The notes: generated by a model from the sequence alone, not told the origin. A stretch of DNA of 51,117 nt from Tychonema sp. LEGE 07203 (GCF_015207285.1 NZ_JADEXD010000023.1:1-51117), one strand, 5' to 3'. Positions 1 through 8,545 are shown, numbered from the stretch's first letter. Made by a program: numbers and translations.

Positions 1-2
1 AA

Positions 3-479
3 ATAGATAGTTTGGAAACATTGCCGATTTATCCGGGTTTAGCAGAATTTATTGACAAAATTCGCGTTTCTGGACTAAAAATGGCCGTAGTTAGCGGGGC
101 CATGCGATCGGATATAGAATTAGTGCTAGAGCGAGCCGGTTTGGCAGCAAACTTTGAGTTAATTGTCGCCGGTGACGACTTGACGGCGAGCAAACCAGAA
201 GCCGACTGCTATCTGTTGGCTGTGGAACTTCTCAACCAGAAATATCCCGGTTTAAACCTGCAACCGATCGAGTGTTTGGCCCTAGAAGATACTTTTGTTG
301 GGATTGAAGCAGCGAAAAAAGCGGGGATTCAAGTTGCGGGAGTGACTCACACTTATCCGTTTCACATGATCCAGCGCCAAGCTAATTGGACGGTGGACTA
401 TTTGGCTGATTTAGAGTTGGACAGAGTTACTCAGCTTTGCTCGATCGCCCCCACCGAGCCGGCAGCAGAAAACTCTTGA
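3..479 (+). CDS. HAD-superfamily hydrolase, C-terminal part (cut by window edge)
   Basis: The reading frame is open to the left edge, so only the C-terminal ~155 residues are present and the true start is outside. HAD motifs can be seen: VVSGA (motif II serine), SKPEAD (motif III lysine) and ALEDT (motif IV acidic pair). The spacing and the PGLAEF / GIEAAKKAG context match the beta-phosphoglucomutase / phosphoglycolate-phosphatase-like branch, which are soluble Mg-dependent phosphatases or mutases. The nucleophile Asp motif I lies upstream of the window, so substrate and activity cannot be judged. The TTG at 12 is only the first alternative start in the visible piece and is unlikely to be the real one. 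Confidence 0.85.
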   Translation: MDSLETLPIYPGLAEFIDKIRVSGLKMAVVSGAMRSDIELVLERAGLAANFELIVAGDDLTASKPEADCYLLAVELLNQKYPGLNLQPIECLALEDTFVGIEAAKKAGIQVAGVTHTYPFHMIQRQANWTVDYLADLELDRVTQLCSIAPTEPAAENS

Positions 480-599
480 CGTTTTTAGCCCTTACGTGCT
501 AATGTTGGTCACGGTTTGCAAAATTGAAAGTCAATGCAATTTGCAAGCCTTTGAGATTCGGCAATCGAGCATCTAAAATGCTAAATTGAAAGTCAATCA

Positions 600-672
600 G
601 GGGAATTAGCTCAGTTGGTAGAGCGCTGCGATCGCACCGCAGAGGCCAGCGGTTCGAGTCCGCTATTCTCCA
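600..672 (+). tRNA. tRNA-Ala (anticodon CGC)
   Basis: The cloverleaf can be folded by eye. The acceptor stem is 600-606 with 665-671 (one G-U pair), the D arm 609-624, the anticodon stem 626-630 with 638-642, the variable loop 643-647 and the T arm 648-664 with a TTCGAGT loop; the discriminator is A672. The anticodon CGC is at 633-635 and reads GCG (Ala). CCA is not encoded. A HIP1 octamer GCGATCGC (628-635) lies across the anticodon stem and ends exactly at the anticodon. Confidence 0.95.
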
Positions 673-810
673 TAAATCACCTATATTAGTACGCGCGGGC
701 GATCGCACCCTCAATTTTCCAGTTAAATCTCGGACGAAAGAAACCGCGTTTTGAACCGAGATTGAGAGTTTTAGGCAAGTATTTTGATTGAAAAACAAAG
801 GTGATGGCTG

Positions 811-868
811 CCCGTCGATTGGGGCATTGCATCTCGGAAGTTGAAGGGGAGTCTCAAATTGAGATTTA
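811..868. repeat. Dispersed intergenic repeat (pair with 44854-44910)
   Basis: The stretch around GTCGATTGGGGCATTG and GGGAGTCT-like text recurs with divergence at 44854-44910. Apart from this repeat and the NtcA promoter, I see no gene in 673-1204. Confidence 0.5.
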
Positions 869-1099
869 ACAGCGTCGGGGCTGCCGTTTTTCGGATCGTC
901 GCGCAGTTTGACATTTGCGCGTGCGGGCGATCGAATTTCTGCCTAACTCCAAGCATCAATCACTGTTTCTATAAAAAAGCGAGTTTCTCAATTCAGACTA
1001 ATTGCTGACATGAGGTATTCTGATGTCTCAACTCCATTTTTGCTAAAGTTTCCACAACATCCGACAAAACCTTCATTTTATCAATCAATAATAAGTTTT

Positions 1100-1141
1100 G
1101 TATCTAAGTATACAACAGTATACTAAACCAAGTCTTAATAT
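1100..1141 (+). promoter_or_regulatory. NtcA-activated promoter of urtA
   Basis: A perfect GTA-N8-TAC palindrome lies at 1100-1113. It is followed after 22 nt by TAATAT at 1136-1141, matching the -10 form TAN3T. This is the canonical class II NtcA promoter layout, with the NtcA site replacing the -35 box. It lies about 64 nt upstream of the urtA start and implies activation under nitrogen limitation (2-oxoglutarate-bound NtcA). Confidence 0.85.
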
Positions 1142-1204
1142 CAACTCGTCATATGTTATTATTCTCAATCATCTGACTGAGCTATTTAAGAGTAACAAAG
1201 AAAA

Positions 1205-2524
1205 ATGACCAAGCGATTCGATCGGCGGAAATTTCTTTTATACGGTTCTGCTACCCTCACATCAAGTTTATTCCTCAAAGCTTGTAGAACTCCGACTCCA
1301 ACAACCACCCCAGTCGCTTCTCCAACAGCAATAGGAACTACACCAGCAGCAGGCGGTGGAAACACGATCAAAGTAGGAATTTTGCATTCCTTGAGCGGCA
1401 CAATGTCAATCAGCGAAAAAAGCGTTGTCGATGCCGAACAATTAGCGATCGAAGAAATCAACAAAGCTGGAGGTGTCCTCGGAAAACAAATCGAAGCAGT
1501 AATAGAAGATGGCAACTCAGACTGGCCGACTTTTGCCGAAAAAGCCAAAAAATTGATCGACCAAGATAAAGTTGTCACCGTCTTCGGCTGCTGGACATCC
1601 GCCAGCCGCAAAGCAGTATTGCCAGTATTTGAAGAAAAAAATCACATGCTCTGGTATCCCGTACAATACGAGGGTCAAGAGTGCTCAAAAAACATCTTTT
1701 ACACCGGGGCTGCGCCCAACCAACAAATCGAACCAGCAGTTGAGTGGCTGCTAGAAAATAAAGGCAAAAAATTCTTTCTAATCGGGTCTGACTACGTTTT
1801 TCCCCGCACGGCAAACACCATTATCAAAGCACAGCTAGCCGAGAAAGGCGGCGAATTAGTTGGGGAAGATTACATTCCTTTAGGCGGTACAGAAGTCACG
1901 CCAATTATTACTAAAATCAAGGCAGCTTTGCCCGACGGCGGGGTCATCTTCAATTCCCTCAACGGCGACAGCAACGTCGCATTTTTCAAACAGTTGCAGG
2001 GTGCAGGTTTGGACCCGGACAGGTATCCGTCAATGTCTGTGAGTATTGCAGAAGAAGAAGTAAAGGCGATCGGCGTAGAATATCTCAAAGGTCATTACGC
2101 CGCCTGGAATTACTTCATGACAGTGGACACTCCGGAAAATCAAAAGTTTGTCGAAGCATTCAAAGCAAAATACGGCAATGACAGAGTGACCAACGACCCA
2201 ATGGAAGCAGCTTACATCATGGTTTACCTGTGGAAGCAAGCCGTCGAAAAAGCCGGGACAGCCGACGATTTGGATAAAGTGCGGGCAGCAGCTTTGGGTC
2301 AAACCTTTGACGCGCCGGAGGGCAAAGTTACCCTGGAAAACAACCACCACCTTGCTAAATTTGTGCGGTTGGGTCAAGTGAGAGATGACGGTTTGTTCGA
2401 TATCGTTTTTGCTACGCCAGAAGCAGTGAAACCGATTCCTTGGAATCAGTTTGTCGCTGAAACCAAAGGATTTTCCTGCGATTGGTCAGATCCGGCCAAA
2501 GGCGGCAAATTCAAGGCGACCTAA
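1205..2524 (+). CDS. urtA: Urea ABC transporter substrate-binding protein UrtA
   Basis: The protein has 439 aa. The N-terminus carries a twin-arginine motif (R7-R8-K-F-L) and a lipobox L24-K-A-C27, so it is probably a Tat-exported lipoprotein anchored on the periplasmic face. A Thr/Pro/Ala-rich linker (about 29-52) follows, then a Peripla_BP_5 / branched-chain-amino-acid-type binding domain starting at [13 protein letters not shown]. Family knowledge: UrtA is the high-affinity urea receptor for the UrtBC permease and UrtDE ATPases. Length and sequence are typical for cyanobacteria. It is first in the urt cluster and directly behind the NtcA promoter. It is separated from urtB by 920 bp of repeats and IS debris, which is unusual. 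Confidence 0.95.
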   Translation: MTKRFDRRKFLLYGSATLTSSLFLKACRTPTPTTTPVASPTAIGTTPAAGGGNTIKVGILHSLSGTMSISEKSVVDAEQLAIEEINKAGGVLGKQIEAVIEDGNSDWPTFAEKAKKLIDQDKVVTVFGCWTSASRKAVLPVFEEKNHMLWYPVQYEGQECSKNIFYTGAAPNQQIEPAVEWLLENKGKKFFLIGSDYVFPRTANTIIKAQLAEKGGELVGEDYIPLGGTEVTPIITKIKAALPDGGVIFNSLNGDSNVAFFKQLQGAGLDPDRYPSMSVSIAEEEVKAIGVEYLKGHYAAWNYFMTVDTPENQKFVEAFKAKYGNDRVTNDPMEAAYIMVYLWKQAVEKAGTADDLDKVRAAALGQTFDAPEGKVTLENNHHLAKFVRLGQVRDDGLFDIVFATPEAVKPIPWNQFVAETKGFSCDWSDPAKGGKFKAT

Positions 2525-2573
2525 GTTGAACGGTAGGGAAACTCAACCTACACTATCAACTAAGTTTTTATAC

Positions 2574-2612
2574 TGTAGGTTGGGTTCAACCATAGGGAAA
2601 CTCAACCTACAT
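2574..2612. repeat. Hairpin-forming repeat downstream of urtA
   Basis: TGTAGGTTGGGTT and AAACTCAACCTACA form a stem with one G-T pair around a short loop. A half copy lies at 2529-2553 and another version at 3254-3290, suggesting duplication of an intergenic palindrome. It could act as a processing or termination hairpin after urtA, but there is no T-run. Confidence 0.6.
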
Positions 2613-2690
2613 TATAAGGAATACCCTGAAAACCCTGTGACTTTAGTCCAGAGATGAAAGGGCATGGCAGGATAAATCCTGCCTGTCAGA

Positions 2691-2822
2691 TATAGCAATC
2701 CTAAATGATTCAGATAAATTTGTAGGGGTAGTGCCAAAAATGCCTATCCCCCTATCTATCGGGTTATTCACGGGGCAAGCGAACCCCTACAATAATTATA
2801 TAAATGATTTAGGATTGCTATA
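2691..2822. mobile_element. MITE-like element, family A copy 1
   Basis: Terminal inverted repeats TATAGCAATCCTAAAT (2691-2706) and its complement ending at 2822 bound 132 bp without coding capacity. An inner inverted repeat (GTAGGGGT / ACCCCTAC) lies inside. A second divergent copy is at 20894-21020. Confidence 0.65.
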
Positions 2823-2934
2823 CACCAAGTGCACAAATATTTGGCAAGCGTGCTATCGTCAGAAGAGTTGAAAGTTGCGAATTTTGAGATACGGATGCTC
2901 AAAATAATTAATCAAAACAAACCAAGACTAAAGT

Positions 2935-3138
2935 TCTGAACCGATTAAATCGTCAGTAAAAGACGTTAAAACCTACCCCAAGACTGTAGGAAAGTCACGA
3001 CCGAGGAGCTAGTTGCAATACGCTTGATAGTAGGCAACCATTTTTGGTAAAAGGATTGCGCCCGGAAACCCTAGCAATAGGGATATTCAGGCCCGAAAGT
3101 CTTAATAATCCCCCTAGCTTTAGCGCGGGGAGTGTCAA
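2935..3138 (+). ncRNA. Orphan omegaRNA-like right end of an IS200/IS605-type element
   Basis: The segment shares ordered blocks with the complement of 38989-39160: AAAACCTACC, GGAAAGTC, GAGGAG, GCAATAGGGATATT and a GTCTTA motif. Each then ends in a G/C hairpin followed by GAGTGTCAA. Here the terminal hairpin is CCCC-TAGCTTTAGCG-CGGGG (about 3110-3130). Conserved RNA structure immediately before the right end is the property of TnpB/IscB guide RNAs (omegaRNA, HEARO). No tnpB reading frame is attached, so it is a relic or a non-autonomous unit. The left boundary is uncertain. Confidence 0.5.
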
Positions 3139-3142
3139 TAAC

Positions 3143-3241
3143 TATAGCATTTCGAACTCTCATATGAGGTGCTGTCGGGCATAGGACATCGGCCTTTGCG
3201 GCCAAACCGGGCATACCTCACAACGAGCTCGAACCGCTATA
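3143..3241. mobile_element. MITE-like element, family C copy 1
   Basis: It begins TATAGC and ends CGCTATA, with inner TATGAGGT / ACCTCA arms. Related copies lie at 9587-9695, 33680-33783 and 33867-33954. It abuts the omegaRNA-like right end. Confidence 0.6.
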
Positions 3242-3444
3242 AGTTTTTATACTGTAGGTTGGGTTCAACTATAGGGAAACCCAACAATCATTAGACATCT
3301 CCAATAATACTCGTTTCACAGGCCCGACAGCCTGTTCAAAACAGGCTTTTCTGGAGATGCCTATAGATTGTGCGTTGGGCGGAGTGAAACGGAGGGTTCG
3401 TTCCTCACGGGGCCCAACCTACGCTATCAATTAAGAGGAAAAAA

Positions 3445-4599
3445 ATGGCTGTACTCGACAGTTTATTCAACGGCATTAGCATCGGCGCTGTTTTACTAAT
3501 TGCAGCCCTAGGATTGGCGATTATTTTTGGGCTGATGGGCGTGATTAATATGGCTCACGGCGAATTGATGATGCTGGGGGCTTATACAACTTTTGTAGTG
3601 CAGAATGTCTTCAAAGGTATGGGAGGATTTGCCTCTGAAACCTATATTTTATTTGCCGTGCCTTTAGCTTTTTTAGTAGCGGCGCTGGTAGGATTAATTC
3701 TCGAACGCGGAGTGATTCGCTATCTCTACGGGCGGCCTCTAGAAACATTGCTGGCGACGTGGGGCGTAAGTTTAATTTTGCAGCAGTTTGTCCGCAGCGT
3801 TAGTTGGGTGCTGGTAGCGGGAATTTCTGTATTTTGTTTGCTATTTTTTGGCGGGTTGCAGGTGCTGAAGCGACGCCCGGATTTCGATCGCACTCGCAGC
3901 ACATTTATCGCCATACTTTTACCTTTGTCTTTGGGTATTTCTTGGGCTGTCAGCGCACTTTTAAGCGAAACTTACAAACTCGCAGTAACTAAACCTTGGT
4001 TTGGCTCTCAAAATGTTGATGTGACAGCGCCTGCATGGCTGCGCGGCGGCATCCCGCTGGGAAATTTTCAACTGCCCTACGCCAGACTTTTTATTATTGC
4101 GCTGACAGCAATTTGTTTGGCGGGAATTTACCTATTTTTGCAAAAGTCTGTGTGGGGATTGCGGATTCGCGCTGTGACGCAAAATCGCAGCATGAGCGCT
4201 TGTTTGGGCATACCTACCGAGAAAGTAGATGCGCTGACTTTTGCTTTGGGTTCGGGGTTGGCTGGTGTTGCTGGCTGCGCGATTAGTCTGATCGGTTCGG
4301 TAGGCTCAAATACCGGACAAAATTATATTGTCGATACTTTTATGGTTGTGGTTGTCGGCGGTGTTGGCAAGATTGTGGGCAGTGTAGTTGCTGCAATGGC
4401 GATCGGCACTGCAAATTACCTGATCGGCTCTGGGACAATAGCATTAATGTTTGCTCCTGTCAAGCCCTTAGCTGATTTTTTCACATTTTTCGCCACCACC
4501 AGCATGGCAAAAGTCATGGTATTTGCCTTAATTATGGCTTTTCTGCAAGTGAAGCCGGGAGGAATTTTTCCCCAAAAAGGACGCACTGTTGAGAATTAA
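3445..4599 (+). CDS. urtB: Urea ABC transporter permease UrtB
   Basis: The protein has 384 aa, is very hydrophobic and has about eight to ten membrane segments. It is a member of the LivH/LivM permease family (BPD_transp_2). The N-terminal block GLAIIFGLMGVINMAHGE and the C-terminal loop VVVVGGVGKIVGSVVAA are typical of UrtB. With UrtC it forms the inner-membrane channel for urea. An AGAGGAAAAAA purine-rich stretch precedes the ATG. urtC follows after 26 nt, so urtBC is a transcriptional unit. The 920-bp gap from urtA makes a promoter or processing site within that gap possible. Confidence 0.95.
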   Translation: MAVLDSLFNGISIGAVLLIAALGLAIIFGLMGVINMAHGELMMLGAYTTFVVQNVFKGMGGFASETYILFAVPLAFLVAALVGLILERGVIRYLYGRPLETLLATWGVSLILQQFVRSVSWVLVAGISVFCLLFFGGLQVLKRRPDFDRTRSTFIAILLPLSLGISWAVSALLSETYKLAVTKPWFGSQNVDVTAPAWLRGGIPLGNFQLPYARLFIIALTAICLAGIYLFLQKSVWGLRIRAVTQNRSMSACLGIPTEKVDALTFALGSGLAGVAGCAISLIGSVGSNTGQNYIVDTFMVVVVGGVGKIVGSVVAAMAIGTANYLIGSGTIALMFAPVKPLADFFTFFATTSMAKVMVFALIMAFLQVKPGGIFPQKGRTVEN

Positions 4600-4625
4600 C
4601 AACTACAGCTTCGATCGCCAAAAAA

Positions 4626-5768
4626 ATGAAAAATACACAAAAAAAGGCACGGCTAAAAGAAGCAGCAATTGTAGGGGCGATCGCCCTGACATTCATATTG
4701 CTCGTCCCAGGAATACTTCCAGACGCTCGTCTCAACCAATTGGGCCGATTTTTAGCACTAGCAATTGCAGCCCTCGGCATAGACTTAATCTGGGGATACA
4801 CCGGTTTGCTCAGTTTAGGGCATGGGGTATTTTTTGCCCTAGGCGGCTACGCCTTCGCCATGCACCTAAAACTACAAATTCCCCCAACAGCCAGCACTCA
4901 ACTGCCCGAATTTATGAGCCTCTACGGCGTTACTGAACTGCCTTGGTTTTGGCAACCATTTTACTCTTTTCCCTTCAGTCTCCTCGCAGTATTTCTCATC
5001 CCCGCCATCTTGGGCGGACTTTTAGGTTACTTAGTATTCCGCAATCGAATTCGAGGCGTTTACTTTTCAATTCTCACCCAAGCAGCAACAATAGTATTTT
5101 TCAACTTTTTCAACGGCCAGCAAAAACTGATTAACGGCACCAACGGACTCACCGACTTTAAAACCCTGTTCGGAGCCTCAGTAAACGATCGAGATACTCA
5201 ATATATTTTCTACATTCTCACCGTACTATTTCTCGTAGCAACCTACGCCCTCTGCCGGTGGCTGACAAGCGGGCGTTTCGGGCGGTTGCTCGTAGCAATT
5301 CGCGACGACGAAGTGCGCCTGCGTTTCTCAGGTTACAATCCCACAGGATACAAAGTTTTAGTATTTGCAATTTCCGCCGGTTTGGCAGGGATTGCAGGCG
5401 CTTTATTCACCGTACAAACAGGAATTATTTCCCCGAAAGCGATGGACATTGCATTTTCCATCGAAATGGTAATTTGGGTAGCAGTAGGAGGCCGCGCCAC
5501 ATTATCGGGAGCAATAATCGGAGCGCTGCTAGTCAATTTCGGCAAAAGTTTCTTGAGCGAACAATTTCCTGAGTTCTGGCTATTTTTTCAAGGTGCGCTA
5601 TTCTTAATAGTAGTCACAGTCCTGCCCGACGGCATAGTCGGATGGCTGCAAAATCAAGATTTTGAACACATCCGCCGCCTGTTCAAAAAACCAAAGTACG
5701 CATCAACTTACCCCAGCCTGGAACAAGACCCCGAAGTACAGCTCGAAAAAGAAGAACTTGAACATTGA
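4626..5768 (+). CDS. urtC: Urea ABC transporter permease UrtC
   Basis: The protein has 380 aa and is a LivM-type permease with a lysine-rich N-terminus and about ten membrane segments. Motifs include GIDLIWGYTGLLSLGHG near the N-terminus and the family loop AIRDDEVRLRFSGYN before the last membrane block. It ends with an acidic tail (QLEKEELEH). It partners UrtB in the urea channel. It lies 26 nt after urtB. The gene after it is not urtD but an AIM24-family gene, with a 91-nt gap. Confidence 0.95.
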   Translation: MKNTQKKARLKEAAIVGAIALTFILLVPGILPDARLNQLGRFLALAIAALGIDLIWGYTGLLSLGHGVFFALGGYAFAMHLKLQIPPTASTQLPEFMSLYGVTELPWFWQPFYSFPFSLLAVFLIPAILGGLLGYLVFRNRIRGVYFSILTQAATIVFFNFFNGQQKLINGTNGLTDFKTLFGASVNDRDTQYIFYILTVLFLVATYALCRWLTSGRFGRLLVAIRDDEVRLRFSGYNPTGYKVLVFAISAGLAGIAGALFTVQTGIISPKAMDIAFSIEMVIWVAVGGRATLSGAIIGALLVNFGKSFLSEQFPEFWLFFQGALFLIVVTVLPDGIVGWLQNQDFEHIRRLFKKPKYASTYPSLEQDPEVQLEKEELEH

Positions 5769-5859
5769 ATGCTAAAAAATGATATCTGGTATGCTTGCGG
5801 ATTTCCAACTAAAGATTTTGTAGTAAAATAACTCAATTATTTAACATGAGGAGAAACAT

Positions 5860-6588
5860 ATGGCAGATATTATTGACTACAAAATCTACGGCGACGACTT
5901 GCAACTGATCGAAATTGAACTCGACCCCAGAGAAGGCGTCAGAGCTGAAGTGGGAGCCATGACATACATGGAAGGCGACATCCAGATGCAAACAGCCACA
6001 GGTGGTGGCATATTTCAAGGTTTCAAACGGATGCTGACAGGGGAAAGCTTTTTTATTAGCACCTTTGTCAACAGCGGAAATCGCAAGGCCCGCGTCGCTT
6101 TTGCCGCCCCCTATCCGGGGAAAATAATTCCCCTCGATTTAGGTAAACTTGGCGGCAAATTTCTGTGTCAAAAAGACTCATTTCTCTGTGCGGCAAACGG
6201 TATTGACATTGATGTAGCTTTCACCAAGCGACTCGGTGCCGGTTTCTTTGGCGGAGAAGGCTTTATTCTGCAAAAATTGCAGGGTGACGGACTAGCTTTT
6301 GTTCATGCGGGAGGAACAATAGTTGAGAAAAATTTGGGAGTTGGCGAAGTGTTGCGGGCAGACACTGGTTGTTTGGTCGCTTTTGCGCCGACTGTAGATT
6401 ACGATATTCAGTTTGTGGGTGGCTTTAGAAATGCTCTGTTTGGCGGCGAAGGCTTGTTTTTAGTCAAGCTAACCGGGCCTGGCAAAGTGTATTTGCAAAG
6501 TCTGCCGCTCTCGAAGTTAGCTGAGCGGATTATGGCGGTAAATCCAGCTCCTTTAACGAGCAATTCTAGCAGTTCTAGCTTCGAGTAA
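5860..6588 (+). CDS. AIM24 / TIGR00266-family protein inserted in the urt cluster
   Basis: The protein has 242 aa. The sequence is of the TIGR00266/AIM24 type: EVGAMTYMEGDIQMQT, repeated glycine-rich turns such as FFGGEGFILQKLQGDG and LFGGEGLFLVKLTGPG, and a C-terminal MAVNPAPL tail. Family members are predicted beta-rich soluble proteins of unknown function, related to the mitochondrial AIM24 protein. It has the strongest Shine-Dalgarno sequence in the cluster, GAGGAG at 5848-5853, six nt from the ATG. It sits in the same direction between urtC and urtD, so it is probably transcribed with them. Any role in urea uptake is unknown. Confidence 0.85.
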   Translation: MADIIDYKIYGDDLQLIEIELDPREGVRAEVGAMTYMEGDIQMQTATGGGIFQGFKRMLTGESFFISTFVNSGNRKARVAFAAPYPGKIIPLDLGKLGGKFLCQKDSFLCAANGIDIDVAFTKRLGAGFFGGEGFILQKLQGDGLAFVHAGGTIVEKNLGVGEVLRADTGCLVAFAPTVDYDIQFVGGFRNALFGGEGLFLVKLTGPGKVYLQSLPLSKLAERIMAVNPAPLTSNSSSSSFE

Positions 6589-6734
6589 AAGGTTTGTAGC
6601 GAGGACTTCAGTCCGCATTCAGGCTAAATTTGTAAGAAACAACTAAAGTTCTTACTACAAATATTCAGCAATAAAAGACTCAAGCCCTTACTACAAATCT
6701 TCAACAAACATTCAATATAATTCCTGACAAATAC

Positions 6735-7481
6735 ATGAATAAAAAAGTATTAGAAATAGAAAACTTGACTGTTAGCTTTGACGGCTTTAAAGCCATCAAC
6801 GGTTTGAATTTTAGTATGGATGCGGGCGAACTGCGAGTTATCATTGGCCCCAACGGTGCGGGGAAAACAACTTTTCTCGATTCGATTACCGGGAAGGTGC
6901 AGCCGACGGAAGGGCGGGTAATCTTTAAAGGACGCAATTTACGCAAATTGTCGGAATATCAGATTGCTCGCCTCGGTATTGGCCGCAAGTTTCAAACGCC
7001 GCGAGTTTATTTGAATTTAACACCGCGGGAAAATTTAGAGCTATCTTGCAACGGAAATAAAAATGTATTTCCAACTTTGTTTAAGGGTTCTCCTGTAGCT
7101 GAAAAGCGCACGGTTGCAGGTTTGTTAGAAACAATTGGTTTAGTTGCTAAAGCTGATGTTCCTGCTGGTTTGCTTTCTCACGGGGAAAAGCAGTGGTTGG
7201 AAATTGGGATGTTGGTGGCTCAATCTCCCGATTTGTTGTTGGTGGATGAACCTGTGGCGGGTTTGACTGATGAGGAAACGGCGCTGACTGGAGATTTGCT
7301 GATTTCGCTGGCCGAAAGTCATTCGGTGTTAGTGATAGAACACGATATGGAGTTTGTGCGGCAAATTGCTCAAAAGGTGACGGTTTTGCATCAGGGTGCT
7401 GTTTTGTGTGAAGGAACGATGGATGAGGTGCAAAATGACGATCGCGTAATTGAAGTATATTTGGGAAAACCAGAAGAGTAG
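6735..7481 (+). CDS. urtD: Urea ABC transporter ATP-binding protein UrtD
   Basis: The protein has 248 aa and is a LivG-type ATPase. It has Walker A GPNGAGKTT, signature LSHGEKQWLEIGM (an LSHGE variant usual in UrtD), Walker B LLLVDEP and an H-loop IEHDM. It energises urea import together with UrtE. The stop codon TAG (7479-7481) overlaps the first unit of a heptad repeat array that fills the space to urtE. Confidence 0.95.
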   Translation: MNKKVLEIENLTVSFDGFKAINGLNFSMDAGELRVIIGPNGAGKTTFLDSITGKVQPTEGRVIFKGRNLRKLSEYQIARLGIGRKFQTPRVYLNLTPRENLELSCNGNKNVFPTLFKGSPVAEKRTVAGLLETIGLVAKADVPAGLLSHGEKQWLEIGMLVAQSPDLLLVDEPVAGLTDEETALTGDLLISLAESHSVLVIEHDMEFVRQIAQKVTVLHQGAVLCEGTMDEVQNDDRVIEVYLGKPEE

Positions 7482-7533
7482 TCATTAGTCATTAGTCATT
7501 AGTCATTAGTCATTAGTCATTAGTCATTAGTCA
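7480..7533. repeat. Heptanucleotide tandem repeat (AGTCATT)n
   Basis: About 7.7 uninterrupted copies of AGTCATT start inside the urtD stop codon. This is an STRR of the type common in filamentous cyanobacteria. Confidence 0.95.
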
Positions 7534-7543
7534 GTATAAAAAT

Positions 7544-7711
7544 AACAGTTAACAGTCAACAGTCAACAGTCAACAGTCAACAGTCAACAGTCAACAGTCA
7601 ACAGTCAACAGTCAACAGTCAACAGTCAACAGTCAACAGTTAACAGTCAACAGTCAACAGTCAACAGTCAACAGTCAACAGTCAACAGTCAACAGTCAAC
7701 AGTTAACAGTC
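7544..7711. repeat. Heptanucleotide tandem repeat (AACAGTC)24
   Basis: By direct count there are 24 in-phase heptamers (168 bp). All are AACAGTC except a few AACAGTT units. The array ends seven nt before the urtE start codon, so it forms the whole leader of urtE and leaves no recognisable Shine-Dalgarno. Confidence 0.95.
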
Positions 7712-7718
7712 AATAATT

Positions 7719-8417
7719 ATGCTAAAAGTTTCTGATTTGAATGTTTACTACGGTGAAAGTCACATTCTTCGCGGTGTAGATTTAACCGTTAATGCTGGGC
7801 AAATGGTTTGTTTGATCGGCCGCAACGGTGTTGGCAAAACTACGATGCTCAAAACTCTAATGGGGTTGCTGCAACCCCGCAGTGGCAGGATTAATTTTGG
7901 CGGTGAGTCTATTGTTTCTAAGTTGACTTACCAGCGGGCAAAGTTGGGCATTGGTTACGTGCCTCAAGGGCGCGAAATTATTCCCCGCTTGAGTGTTAAA
8001 GAAAATCTGCTTTTGGGTTTGGAAGCGAAAGCAATTCCTACAAAAAATCCTGAAGTTCCTGATGAAATTTTTGATTTGTTTCCGGTTTTGAAAACTATGC
8101 TCGATCGCATGGGGGGTGATTTGAGCGGGGGACAGCAGCAGCAGTTAGCGATTGCTAGGGCTTTGATGGGTGAGCCGAAATTGCTAATTTTGGATGAACC
8201 GACGGAGGGGATTCAACCATCGATTATTTTGGATATAGAAGCTGCGGTGCGCCGCGTGGTTGCGACTAGGGGTATTTCGGTCTTGTTGGTGGAGCAGCAT
8301 TTGCATTTTGTGCGGCAAGCTGACTGGTATTATGCTATGCAAAAAGGGGGAATTGTGGCTTCGGGAAGCACTAGCGAATTGAGCGATGAGGTGATTCAGA
8401 GGTTTTTAGCTGTTTGA
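7719..8417 (+). CDS. urtE: Urea ABC transporter ATP-binding protein UrtE
   Basis: The protein has 232 aa and is a LivF-type ATPase. It has Walker A GRNGVGKTT, signature LSGGQQQQLAIARAL, Walker B LLILDEP and an H-loop VEQHL. It is the second ATPase subunit of the urea importer. The ATG follows a 24-unit heptad array almost directly and there is no clear ribosome binding site, so its translation may be coupled poorly to urtD. No other downstream gene belongs to the cluster. Confidence 0.95.
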   Translation: MLKVSDLNVYYGESHILRGVDLTVNAGQMVCLIGRNGVGKTTMLKTLMGLLQPRSGRINFGGESIVSKLTYQRAKLGIGYVPQGREIIPRLSVKENLLLGLEAKAIPTKNPEVPDEIFDLFPVLKTMLDRMGGDLSGGQQQQLAIARALMGEPKLLILDEPTEGIQPSIILDIEAAVRRVVATRGISVLLVEQHLHFVRQADWYYAMQKGGIVASGSTSELSDEVIQRFLAV

Positions 8418-8545
8418 TTTACATTTTTGGATCGATCTTTCGGATATTTGGGGGAAAATGTATATTTGGCTGCAGGGTAATGGGGAAAAAGGTAATTGGT
8501 AATTGGCGATAGATTCGGGACTTAGGATCGAAAACTTAATAACTT

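Noticed and set aside
499-959. 99-aa and 62-aa open frames antisense around the tRNA
   Set aside because: The first runs through the tRNA gene and the second through a dispersed repeat; neither has a domain.
7544-7711. Possible CRISPR array
   Set aside because: Perfect 7-bp tandem units without spacers; it is an STRR, not a repeat-spacer array.
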